Assembly: GCA_029942065.1 (NCBI GenBank)
Contig: JAPYTY010000077.1
Coordinates: 1-8,738 of the forward strand
Length of the DNA stretch: 8,738 bases
Source: Acidobacteriota bacterium
Lineage (GTDB): Bacteria; Acidobacteriota; UBA6911; RPQK01; JADFOI01
Reading direction: 5' to 3'
In this document: positions 1 through 6,090 of the stretch, piece after piece
Layout: each line of letters opens with the position of its first letter
Numbering within the stretch: position 1 is the first letter of the stretch
Translations under genes and position numbers: made by a program
Notes under the pieces: model-generated
Databases searched by the model: none
The model's input: the letters and a program-made list of their open reading frames with translations, nothing else
What the model was told of the DNA's origin: nothing

Positions 1-936
1 GCCATCGAGAGCAACGCACGCTTGGGCCGAGGGGAGTGGTTTGTGGCGGAGGCTGATGAAAGCGATCGCAGTTTCCTCAAGCTTTCTCCGTTTTGTGCCG
101 TGGTGACCAATATCGACCTGGATCACATGGATCAATACCGCGATCTGGCCGATTTACAGGCGGCCTTTGTGGAGCACCTGAATCGCATCCGGGCGGAGGG
201 TCTGGTGGTAGCCTGCGCAGATGACGCCGGAGTGGCGGCAATACTGAAAAAACTTCACCTCCGGGTGGTAACCTACGGCCTAGAGGCAGGGGCTGATATC
301 TGCGCGCGCCGGCTGGAGCTGGAGTGGCGCCGGTCGAGCTTTGACTGTTATGAGAGTGGTGTCTGCCTGGGGCGCATCCAGCTGGGTGTCCCGGGAAGGC
401 ATAACGTGTTGAATTCTCTGGCGGCTATAGCCGTGGCCCGGCAGGTGACCTCGGCGCCGTTTGAGGCGATCCAGAGGGCCCTGGCCAACTTCCAGGGAGC
501 AGAACGGAGGCTCCAGTGGAAGGGAGAGAAAAATGGTGTGTGGGTTGTCGATGACTACGGGCATCACCCAACCGAGGTCCGGGCCACGCTGGAGGCGTGT
601 AAAGTGGGGGGTCGCCGGATCGTTGTCGTCTTCCAGCCTCATCGCTACACTCGCACAGAATATGTGATGAAGGAATTGAGCCAATGTTTTTCGGATGCCG
701 ATGTCCTTTACTTGATGGATATCTATCCGGCCGGAGAGGAACCCATCGAGGGTGTGACCTCGGACCATCTGGCCGTCGAGATTGGCCGGCATCAGCTCGT
801 CCATTACCTGCCGGATGAGGAAGAAATGCTGGCGGATCTCGAAAAAGAGACTCGAGCAGGGGATCTGATAATCACCCTGGGAGCCGGGAATGTCTGGAAA
901 ATCGGAGAAGCGTTTCTTGAAGAAAAGAAAACATAG
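1..936 (+). CDS. murC: UDP-N-acetylmuramate--L-alanine ligase (MurC), 5' end missing
   Basis: This cytoplasmic enzyme joins L-alanine to UDP-MurNAc using ATP, the first amino-acid addition in peptidoglycan precursor synthesis. The frame is open from base 1, so the N-terminal UDP-binding domain and P-loop lie outside the window. About 311 residues are visible; the family is usually 450-490 long, so roughly a third is missing. Visible Mur ligase motifs, numbered from the first visible codon, are EADESD (17-22), NIDLDHMD (37-44), GRHN (132-135), and the C-terminal-domain signatures DDYGHHP (184-190) and QPHRYTRT (212-219). The HHP and PHRYTR motifs separate MurC from MurD, MurE and MurF. Its last 47 bp overlap the start of ftsQ in another frame, which suggests one transcript. 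murB and ddl do not follow it, unlike in many dcw clusters. The identification is very secure. Confidence 0.97.
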   Translation, partial: AIESNARLGRGEWFVAEADESDRSFLKLSPFCAVVTNIDLDHMDQYRDLADLQAAFVEHLNRIRAEGLVVACADDAGVAAILKKLHLRVVTYGLEAGADICARRLELEWRRSSFDCYESGVCLGRIQLGVPGRHNVLNSLAAIAVARQVTSAPFEAIQRALANFQGAERRLQWKGEKNGVWVVDDYGHHPTEVRATLEACKVGGRRIVVVFQPHRYTRTEYVMKELSQCFSDADVLYLMDIYPAGEEPIEGVTSDHLAVEIGRHQLVHYLPDEEEMLADLEKETRAGDLIITLGAGNVWKIGEAFLEEKKT

Positions 937-1741
937 CTTGAATGCCGTAGCGAAGCAACTGGCCCTGATGGGGGGGCGTGCTCTCCTGCTGGGGGGCCTG
1001 GTGCTGTCAGGACTGTTCGTTTTTGACCACACGCGCCACCCAGCCGAGGTTGTCGAGCTCTTTTCTTTCAAGCAAATTCATTACCAGGGACTCTCCCGGC
1101 TCGACCGAGAAGAGCTGGACTCACTGATCTTTCAAAGCGTCTCGGAAGACCTGCTCTTGATTGATCTGGATCGGGTCCGCGCTCTGGTGGAGTCCGAATC
1201 GTGGGTGAAAGAGGCTACCGTTCGTCGTAAATTGCCGGATGGTCTCTTTATCCATGTCACCGAGCGGCAGGCGGTCGCCATGGCGACCATCGACACTGAA
1301 CTGTATGTCGTCGATCGAGAGGGCGTGATCCTGGATCGTCCTGGTTTACATCACCCCTCACTGGATCGTCCGATCGTGAAGGGACTGAAAAACGTGGCTC
1401 GGGAGAACGCGAGAGAGGAGAATGCCCTCAGGATGGAAATCTATCTGAGGGTATTGACTGAATTGACTCTCTATAACCCATTGATATCGGAAATTGACGT
1501 CGGGACTCCCAGTTCCGTGGCCGTCATTCCGGAAGGTGATCCAGTCTCCATAAACCTTGGGGACAAGGATTTCCTGGCGCGATACGAGACCTTTGTTTCG
1601 CAGAAGGATCTATACGATCGCTTGAAAGAGGAATACGGCATCATCGAGTCTGTCGATGTGACCTATGACAACAAGATTATTTTCCATACTCCCCGGGGAC
1701 AGGAAAAGACCGTCACGGCACAAGTCGCCGATCGGTCTTGA
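890..1741 (+). CDS. ftsQ: Cell division protein FtsQ (DivIB family)
   Basis: FtsQ is a bitopic inner-membrane protein of the divisome that recruits FtsL and FtsB and links the cytoplasmic ring to septal wall synthesis. The 283 residues show the expected order: a basic cytoplasmic N-terminus (RFLKKRK, 8-14), one membrane segment at about 26-45, a POTRA domain at about 58-126 starting FKQIHYQGLSR, and the periplasmic FtsQ domain ending in ESVDVTYDNKIIF (253-265), which matches the VD-x-x-YDN motif near the end of the family. The ATG at 890 is the first start after an in-frame TAA at 869-871, with GGGAG 6 bases upstream. The next ATG (968) would remove the basic tail that orients the membrane segment. 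It overlaps murC by 47 bp and ends 3 bases before ftsA. Confidence 0.95.
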   Translation: MSGKSEKRFLKKRKHSLNAVAKQLALMGGRALLLGGLVLSGLFVFDHTRHPAEVVELFSFKQIHYQGLSRLDREELDSLIFQSVSEDLLLIDLDRVRALVESESWVKEATVRRKLPDGLFIHVTERQAVAMATIDTELYVVDREGVILDRPGLHHPSLDRPIVKGLKNVARENAREENALRMEIYLRVLTELTLYNPLISEIDVGTPSSVAVIPEGDPVSINLGDKDFLARYETFVSQKDLYDRLKEEYGIIESVDVTYDNKIIFHTPRGQEKTVTAQVADRS

Positions 1742-1747
1742 AGGATG
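1739..1747 (+). promoter_or_regulatory. ftsQ stop / ftsA start junction, likely translational coupling
   Basis: The ftsQ stop TGA, one AGG codon and the ftsA ATG lie in a single reading frame. The only Shine-Dalgarno-like stretch, GAAGG (1740-1744), touches the ATG with no spacer, which is too close for normal use. ftsA cannot start further upstream because of the in-frame TGA. A later start would remove the first phosphate-binding motif. I infer that ftsA is translated mainly by ribosomes that finish ftsQ and reinitiate. Confidence 0.5.
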
Positions 1748-2959
1748 GGTAAGAAACAGTTTCTAGCCGGAATAGACGTGGGTACAACCAAAATCTGCAC
1801 GACCTGCGCCCAGTCGGAGAACGGAACCACGGAGATTCTGGGCACGGGATTGGCCCCATCCCGGGGATTGAAAAAGGGGGTCGTGGTTAATCTTTCCGAA
1901 ACGATTGATAGCGTCAAAGTGTCCCTGGAAGAGGCGGAAAGGCATTCGCAGACCTCGATTGAATCGGCCTTTGTCAGTATCGGGGGAGCTTTTATTCGTG
2001 GGATCAACAGTTCAGGAGAGACCGAGGTGCGCAGTAAAAACGGCGAAATCACCAATGAGGATATCCGTCGCGCCGTCAGAGTCGCCACTTCCGCGGACCT
2101 GAATGATGACTACCAGATCATTCATACTCTCACGCGCGACTTCAGCGTGGATGGACATGCGGGTGTGGTCAACCCACTGGGAATGAACGGCAAGCATCTG
2201 TCGGTCGCGCTGCATCTGGTGCTCAATGCCTCAGCGGTGGTGCAGAACATTGTCAATGCCATCAACAAGGCAGGTGTTCTGGTCAGCGGTGTGGTGATGC
2301 AGCAGTTGGCCTCCGCCGAAGCGGTTTTGAGTGCTGATGAAAAGGAACTGGGAACCGTGCTTGTCGATATAGGAGGGGGAACCACGGATCTCGCCTTTTA
2401 CAATCAGGGCAGCATCTGGCACTCGGAGGTGATCCCGGCAGGGGGAGACCTGATTACCAAGGACATCGCTTTCGGGATCAAGGCCCCTCTGAAGGAAGCG
2501 GAGCAACTCAAGTGTACCGTAGGCAGCGTTTTTCCCGAGAGCGTTCCTATCGAGGAACTCATCGAGGTGAGCGAAGTCGGATCGGGACAGCTTAGAACCA
2601 CGTCACGGCGGCAGCTGTGTCAGATTATCCAGGCCCGTTGTGATGAGATTCTCAAAGCGGTGGCCGAGGCTATCCAGCAGGTAGGGGTTCAGAAAGAGTT
2701 GATCATGGGGGTGGTGATCACCGGTGGAGGTTCGCTTCTGGATGGCATTGTCGACAGGGCCGAACAGATCCTGGGAATGCCCGTAAGGGTAGGCTATCCC
2801 ATCAACCTGGTGTCTCACCAGCATTCCGCCTTTCACCCGGCGTATTCAACTTCGCTGGGCCTGCTCAAGTACACCCAGGATGTGCGGGGTCAGGTGGTTG
2901 TGGATCCGGAACCTCATCGAGGTGGAATGAAGAACTGGTTGATGGAGAGAATCGGATGA
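1745..2959 (+). CDS. ftsA: Cell division protein FtsA
   Basis: FtsA is an actin-family ATPase that anchors FtsZ filaments to the inner face of the membrane and recruits later divisome proteins. The 404 residues are of normal length. Visible elements are the phosphate-1 motif DVGTTK (11-16), the family-specific 1C subdomain at about 82-162, phosphate-2 DIGGGTTD (208-215), the adenosine motif ITGGGS (325-330), and a short C-terminal amphipathic helix MKNWLMERI (395-403) that should be the membrane-targeting sequence. The start at 1745 is fixed by the upstream in-frame stop and by the phosphate-1 motif at residue 11. It follows ftsQ by 3 bases. Its stop overlaps a downstream ATG (ATGA, 2956-2959) that opens the frame crossing the repeat before ftsZ. 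The identification is very secure. Confidence 0.97.
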   Translation: MGKKQFLAGIDVGTTKICTTCAQSENGTTEILGTGLAPSRGLKKGVVVNLSETIDSVKVSLEEAERHSQTSIESAFVSIGGAFIRGINSSGETEVRSKNGEITNEDIRRAVRVATSADLNDDYQIIHTLTRDFSVDGHAGVVNPLGMNGKHLSVALHLVLNASAVVQNIVNAINKAGVLVSGVVMQQLASAEAVLSADEKELGTVLVDIGGGTTDLAFYNQGSIWHSEVIPAGGDLITKDIAFGIKAPLKEAEQLKCTVGSVFPESVPIEELIEVSEVGSGQLRTTSRRQLCQIIQARCDEILKAVAEAIQQVGVQKELIMGVVITGGGSLLDGIVDRAEQILGMPVRVGYPINLVSHQHSAFHPAYSTSLGLLKYTQDVRGQVVVDPEPHRGGMKNWLMERIG

Positions 2960-3005
2960 ACGCTGGGATGTTTGCCAGAGATAGTCTGGATTGTGTGTCG
3001 GCCAC

Positions 3006-3146
3006 GCAGCGACGAAAGCGCCAGCCTGACAAGGCGCGCGACGGGAGGACCCCGCAAGCGTACTCATGGAGTACGTTGAGGAGGTCGGGGGGTACCCGCT
3101 CTTGCGGGTCGCGCAACACCGTCAGGACGGATGATCTTTTCGCTGC
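3006..3146. repeat. Nested imperfect palindrome of about 141 bp between ftsA and ftsZ
   Basis: Complementary arms are nested around one centre. The outermost is GCAGCGA (3006-3012) with TCGCTGC (3140-3146). Inside it are CCTGAC (3025-3030) with GTCAGG (3121-3126) and GCGCGAC (3036-3042) with GTCGCGC (3108-3114). GACCCCGCAAG (3048-3058) pairs with CTTGCGGGTC (3101-3110) with one bulged C; its GTC is shared with the previous arm. The core is CGTACTC-ATG-GAGTACG (3059-3075). A competing local hairpin is ACCCGC-TCTT-GCGGGT (3094-3109). This organisation is typical of dispersed intergenic palindromes (REP- or MITE-like) and lacks any transposase. From memory, elements with a central GTAC palindrome occur in several environmental phyla; I cannot check copy number. 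In RNA it would form a long structured spacer just before the ftsZ ribosome binding site. Confidence 0.75.
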
Positions 3147-3151
3147 TACTT

Positions 3152-3156
3152 GGAGG
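3152..3156 (+). promoter_or_regulatory. ftsZ ribosome binding site
   Basis: GGAGG lies 5 bases before the ATG at 3162. It decides the start: the in-frame TTG at 3150 overlaps this site and would add only four residues absent from the conserved FtsZ family. It is the strongest Shine-Dalgarno sequence I see in the window and sits six bases downstream of the palindromic element. Confidence 0.8.
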
Positions 3157-3161
3157 TAGTT

Positions 3162-4340
3162 ATGGGGAACCTACGAATCAAGATTGACGACAACAACGAA
3201 AATATCACACTGGCATTCGACGAAAGCTTGTTGGGAGCCTCTCTCAAGGTTGTCGGGATCGGGGGTGGAGGCTGCAATGCCGTCAATCGGATGATTGAGA
3301 CAGGTATCGAGGGAGTTGAATTTATCGCAGCCAACACCGATGTGCAGGCTCTACGTCAGTCCCGAGCTTCGACCAAGCTGCAGCTGGGTAACCAGTTGAC
3401 CAAGGGGCTGGGTGCCGGCGCCAACCCCGAGATCGGACGTCAGGCCGCCCTGGAGGATACCGAAAAAATTATCGAGCTGCTCGAAGGTTCCGACATGGTT
3501 TTTGTTACCGCCGGGTTGGGAGGGGGAACGGGTGGGGGCAGCGCCCCGATTATTTCCAGCCTCGCTTCCGAACTGGGTGCCCTGACGGTCGCGGTGGTCA
3601 CCAAACCCTTCGCCTTTGAGGGGAAAAAGCGCATGAACCAGGCCGAGCAGGCCCTTGTCGATTTAAAGGAATGCGCCGATACCGTGATCACCATTCCCAA
3701 CGAACGGTTGCTGACGGCCGTTCCCCCTCAGACGTCCCTGGTAGATGCCTTTAAATTCGCAGATGATGTGCTCCGTCAGGCGGTACAGGGAATCAGCGAT
3801 GTGATCACCGTTCCGGGCGTGATCAACGTCGACTTCGCTGACGTCAAGACGATTGTCACCGGAATGGGGATGGCGCTGATGGGGACCGGAATCGCCGAGG
3901 GAGATGGTAGGGCGGAAACCGCGGCCAGAAAGGCCATCAACAGTCCTCTTCTTGAAGACACAACCATACAGGGAGCTCGAGGGGTTCTGATCAATATCAC
4001 CGGAAGCGACAATCTGCTCCTGCATGAAGTCAACGAGGCGATCCGCATCGTGCAGGAAGCAGCTCACCCCGATGCCAACATAATTTTAGGTTCGGTCTTA
4101 GATGAGGCGATGGCCAACAAGGTGAAAATCACCGTGATTGCCACCGGCTTCGATGAGGACAAGGGTCAGGAAGAAGAAGCTGCACCCGGAAGTGCACTGC
4201 GGCCCCGGCTGGCCAGCATGAGGCAATCTCAACAAATGCCTATCACCGTCAGGGAGTCATCGTCCGGCGCGCCAGGAACCTCCGGTGCGGCGTCTGAAAT
4301 GGAGGTCCCGGCTTTTCTGCGACAAAAGGCGATCGAGTGA
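3162..4340 (+). CDS. ftsZ: Cell division protein FtsZ
   Basis: FtsZ is the tubulin-like GTPase that polymerises into the Z ring at midcell. The 392 residues show a variable N-terminus (1-25), the GTP-binding core with GIGGGGCNAVNRM (32-44) and NTD (58-60), the tubulin signature loop at 118-129, the T7 catalytic loop NVDFAD (222-227) that completes the GTPase site of the next subunit, a short disordered linker (about 335-378), and the C-terminal peptide EVPAFLRQ (381-388) that binds FtsA and similar partners. The signature loop is unusual: it reads GGGTGGGSAP, with Gly125 where nearly all family members have Thr or Ser (GGGTGTG or GGGTGSG). The start at 3162 has GGAGG 5 bases upstream. Unlike a typical dcw cluster, ftsZ is about 200 bp from ftsA, and no lpxC follows. 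Confidence 0.97.
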   Translation: MGNLRIKIDDNNENITLAFDESLLGASLKVVGIGGGGCNAVNRMIETGIEGVEFIAANTDVQALRQSRASTKLQLGNQLTKGLGAGANPEIGRQAALEDTEKIIELLEGSDMVFVTAGLGGGTGGGSAPIISSLASELGALTVAVVTKPFAFEGKKRMNQAEQALVDLKECADTVITIPNERLLTAVPPQTSLVDAFKFADDVLRQAVQGISDVITVPGVINVDFADVKTIVTGMGMALMGTGIAEGDGRAETAARKAINSPLLEDTTIQGARGVLINITGSDNLLLHEVNEAIRIVQEAAHPDANIILGSVLDEAMANKVKITVIATGFDEDKGQEEEAAPGSALRPRLASMRQSQQMPITVRESSSGAPGTSGAASEMEVPAFLRQKAIE

Positions 4341-4354
4341 TCTCGGATGATTCT

Positions 4355-4522
4355 TCACTGAACTTCATCCAGGCTTTTGATCGCTGCTTCGATCAGTTCG
4401 GATAACTCCACCCAGTTTCTGCTGTAGAAACCAGCATCCTCCTGAAGAGTTGTGTATTTCTGGACGATCTTGTCAAAGTGTTCAGCCTTCGTTGTCAGGG
4501 TTTTCAACTCTTCTTCGTTCAT
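4355..4522 (-). CDS. Hypothetical small acidic helical protein, 55 residues
   Basis: I do not recognise a family. The frame reads MNEEELKTLTTK at the start and EAAIKSLDEVQ at the end. It is rich in Glu, Lys, Leu and Ala spaced as in two amphipathic helices around a GFYSRNW segment, unlike the Arg- and Pro-rich shadow frames nearby. It is too short for a membrane segment or signal peptide and has none. The longer frame reaching 4909 runs antisense into tyrS and looks like noise before this Met, so I chose the ATG at 4522. No Shine-Dalgarno is visible, but a -35/-10 pair lies just upstream, giving a leader of only about four bases. Its stop is 14 bases from the ftsZ stop, so the two genes converge. 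It could be a small helical-bundle or partner-binding protein, but no function is assigned. Confidence 0.55.
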   Translation of the reverse strand: MNEEELKTLTTKAEHFDKIVQKYTTLQEDAGFYSRNWVELSELIEAAIKSLDEVQ

Positions 4523-4532
4523 AGCAGACGAG

Positions 4533-4561
4533 ACTATAATCCCAAGCGGGCTATCAAGCAA
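4533..4561 (-). promoter_or_regulatory. Candidate promoter for the 55-codon minus-strand gene
   Basis: Read on the minus strand, TATAGT (4533-4538, five of six matches to the -10 consensus) is preceded by a 17-base spacer and TTGCTT (4556-4561, three of six to the -35). Transcription would start around 4526, almost directly at the ATG (4522), giving a near-leaderless message. This fits the lack of a Shine-Dalgarno sequence. The call rests on motif and spacing only. Confidence 0.35.
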
Positions 4562-4672
4562 CGTGCGAGTGAGTTTCCTGGTATGAAATGCATTGTTTGT
4601 CAGGATAATTTGGCTGTCGAAGAGATTTTTTCTTCCGGGTCTTGCGGGACTGGGTTGAACCCTTCCTGCTAA

Positions 4673-4678
4673 TATAAT
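4673..4678 (+). promoter_or_regulatory. Candidate -10 element for tyrS
   Basis: A perfect TATAAT lies 24 bases before the tyrS ATG in the 180-bp stretch divergent from the small minus-strand gene. I find no good -35 at 16-18 bases. The TTGAAC at 4655-4660 is only 12 bases away. An overlapping extended -10 reading (TGC-TAATAT, 4667-4675) is possible. No T-box-like leader or terminator is apparent. The remainder of 4562-4702 holds nothing else I can name. Confidence 0.3.
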
Positions 4679-4702
4679 GGGCCATGAAATGGGTTTCAAG
4701 AA

Positions 4703-5920
4703 ATGACAATTGAGGAACAGATCGCCTACCTGGTAAAAGGTGCTACCGAGGTTATCAGTGAGGAGGAACTTCGCCGAAAGCTCAAAAAGTCCCAGGAGAC
4801 GGGACACGAACTGACCGTCAAAGTGGGCTTTGACCCGACGGCCCCCGATCTGCATGTTGGTCACACGGTGTTGATTCGCAAGATGAAACACTTTCAGGAC
4901 CTGGGTCACCGCGTCATTTTTCTCATCGGAGATTTTACGGGCCGCATCGGAGACCCCAGCGGACGGAACAAGACTCGACCCCCTCTGACACAGGAGGAAG
5001 TGCTCGCAAATGCAAAAACCTACAAGGAGCAGGTTTTCAAAATCCTTAATCCGGAGAAAACGGTCATCGATTTCAACAACCGCTGGTTGGGTTCCTTATC
5101 CTCCGAGGAATGGATTCAACTGTGTGGAAAATACACGGTGGCCCGGATGCTGGAACGTGATGACTTTGAAAAGCGGCTCACGGCCCAGCACCCCATCTCC
5201 ATACACGAGTTGTTGTACCCGTTGGCCCAGGCTTATGACAGTGTGTATTTGAAGGCAGATGTCGAGCTTGGGGGTACCGACCAGAAATTCAATCTTCTGG
5301 TGGGACGCGATATTCAGCGGGAATTCGGACAGCAGCCCCAGATTCTTTTGATGACTCCTTTACTGGAGGGACTGGATGGGGTGGATAAAATGAGCAAGTC
5401 CCTGGGAAACCATATCGGGATCAATGAGCCGCCCCAGGAGATTTATGGCAAAGCCATGTCGGTGAGTGATCAGCAAATGTGGCATTACTACGAGTTGCTG
5501 ACCGATTTGTCCGCGGGCCAGGTTCAAAAGCTGAAGTCGGAGGTGGAGTCAGGATCACTTCATCCCATGCAGGCGAAGTCAGACCTGGCTTGTGGCTTGG
5601 TGAGCGACTTTTATTCTGAGGCGGCCGCTCGCGAGGCAAAGGAATATTTTTCCCGGGTGGTCCAGCAGGGAGAGGAACCTCAGGAGATGCCAACCTTTCC
5701 GGTTCGGTGTTCCGGGAAGGCCGTCGGGTTGGTGGATCTCATCGCACAGGTTGATCTTGCGCCATCCAAGTCGGAGGCAAGGCGCCTGATCCGCCAGGGA
5801 GCCGTATCCATCGACGGGGAAAAGATCCAAGAGCCCACTCACAAGGTTGACCCTTCAGAAAAAGAGAGCTTCGTTTTGCGGGTAGGGCGGCGCCGGTTCG
5901 GGCGCATTCGTTTGGAGTAA
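4703..5920 (+). CDS. tyrS: Tyrosine--tRNA ligase
   Basis: This class I aminoacyl-tRNA synthetase charges tRNA-Tyr with tyrosine in the cytoplasm. The 405 residues are complete. The Rossmann-fold catalytic domain carries the HIGH-type motif HVGH (51-54) within FDPTAPDLHVGHT and the KMSKS motif (229-233). The tyrosine-site region DVELGGTDQKFNLLVGRD (186-203) is typical of the TyrS branch that has the longer opening DPT-x-PDLH. A C-terminal S4 RNA-binding domain spans about 342-398 (LVDLIAQV, SKSEARRLIRQGAVSIDG). The start at 4703 is the first good Met for the family; the ribosome binding site before it is weak. It appears to be a single-gene unit with its own promoter, followed by convergent minus-strand genes. 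The identification is secure. Confidence 0.97.
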   Translation: MTIEEQIAYLVKGATEVISEEELRRKLKKSQETGHELTVKVGFDPTAPDLHVGHTVLIRKMKHFQDLGHRVIFLIGDFTGRIGDPSGRNKTRPPLTQEEVLANAKTYKEQVFKILNPEKTVIDFNNRWLGSLSSEEWIQLCGKYTVARMLERDDFEKRLTAQHPISIHELLYPLAQAYDSVYLKADVELGGTDQKFNLLVGRDIQREFGQQPQILLMTPLLEGLDGVDKMSKSLGNHIGINEPPQEIYGKAMSVSDQQMWHYYELLTDLSAGQVQKLKSEVESGSLHPMQAKSDLACGLVSDFYSEAAAREAKEYFSRVVQQGEEPQEMPTFPVRCSGKAVGLVDLIAQVDLAPSKSEARRLIRQGAVSIDGEKIQEPTHKVDPSEKESFVLRVGRRRFGRIRLE

Positions 5921-5928
5921 GTGCCCTC

Positions 5929-5982
5929 ACCACCAAGACACGGAGAAGCTTTTCACCACAAAGGCACAAAGACACCAAGAAG
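5929..5982 (+). repeat. Two imperfect copies of an A-rich CACCAC-type repeat
   Basis: A first copy beginning CACCACCAAGACACGGAGAA (5929-5948) is followed, after a short spacer, by a second beginning CACCACAAAGGCACAAAGAC (5954-5973) and running to 5982. The shared pattern is CACCAC-AAG-x-CAC-x-x-AG. Similar CACAAAG-rich phrases are, from memory, common between genes in several environmental phyla. No open frame or terminator is evident here. Confidence 0.5.
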
Positions 5983-5989
5983 ACTGTTC

Positions 5990-6006
5990 CAGGGCGGGAC
6001 GCCCTG
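5990..6006. repeat. Perfect hairpin between convergent tyrS and TPR gene
   Basis: CAGGGCG (5990-5996) and CGCCCTG (6000-6006) form a perfect 7-bp GC-rich stem with a GGA loop, 70 bases after the tyrS stop. No T-tract follows on either strand, so it is not a standard intrinsic terminator. It may still end or protect the convergent transcripts. Confidence 0.4.
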
Positions 6007-6047
6007 ACCCAGACTCTGTCGTTCCTTCGGAGCGAGGTCGGAAAGGT

Positions 6048-6082
6048 GAGTGTAGGGGTGCACTGAGGCGCCTCCCACACTC
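6048..6082. repeat. Inverted repeat just downstream of the TPR gene
   Basis: GAGTGT (6048-6053) pairs with ACACTC (6077-6082), extended by GGGG (6055-6058) with CTCC (6072-6075) after one mismatch and with one G-T pair. The loop contains the palindrome GAGGCGCCTC (6065-6074). It lies 8 bases beyond the stop of the minus-strand TPR gene and could cap its transcript. There is no T-tract, so a terminator role is uncertain. Confidence 0.35.
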
Positions 6083-6090
6083 CGGACTCT

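Larger units (their letters stand above)
2956..3159 (+). other. 67-codon Arg-rich open frame bridging ftsA and ftsZ, probably not a protein gene
   Basis: The frame starts at an ATG overlapping the ftsA stop (ATGA) with GGAGAG 6 bases upstream. It stays open through the whole palindromic element and ends in TAG at 3157-3159, two bases before the ftsZ ATG. Both junctions look suited to translational coupling. The product is rich in Arg, Ser and Thr, has no recognisable domain, and is dictated by the palindrome. I therefore doubt that the peptide itself matters. The frame may let ribosomes cross the insert, or be chance in GC-rich DNA. Confidence 0.2.

Noticed and set aside
280..1071. 263-codon minus-strand frame opposite murC and ftsQ
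   Set aside because: It is antisense to two unmistakable genes and shows no motif.
4378..4395. Inverted repeat TGATCG-CTGCTT-CGATCA after ftsZ as a terminator
   Set aside because: The stem is only 6 bp, no T-tract follows, and it lies inside the probable small minus-strand gene.
4478..4672. 64-codon plus-strand frame between ftsZ and tyrS containing a Cys-x-x-Cys
   Set aside because: It overlaps the better minus-strand gene, has no ribosome binding site, and its single CxxC looks like chance.
4655..4678. TTGAAC and TATAAT as a complete tyrS promoter
   Set aside because: The spacer is 12 bases, too short for a normal sigma-70-type promoter. Only the -10 is kept, as a weak candidate.
4523..4909. 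Upstream extension of the minus-strand frame to 4909 (184 residues in total)
   Set aside because: The added part runs antisense into tyrS and has a composition unlike a protein. Only the last 55 residues from the Met at 4522 look coding.
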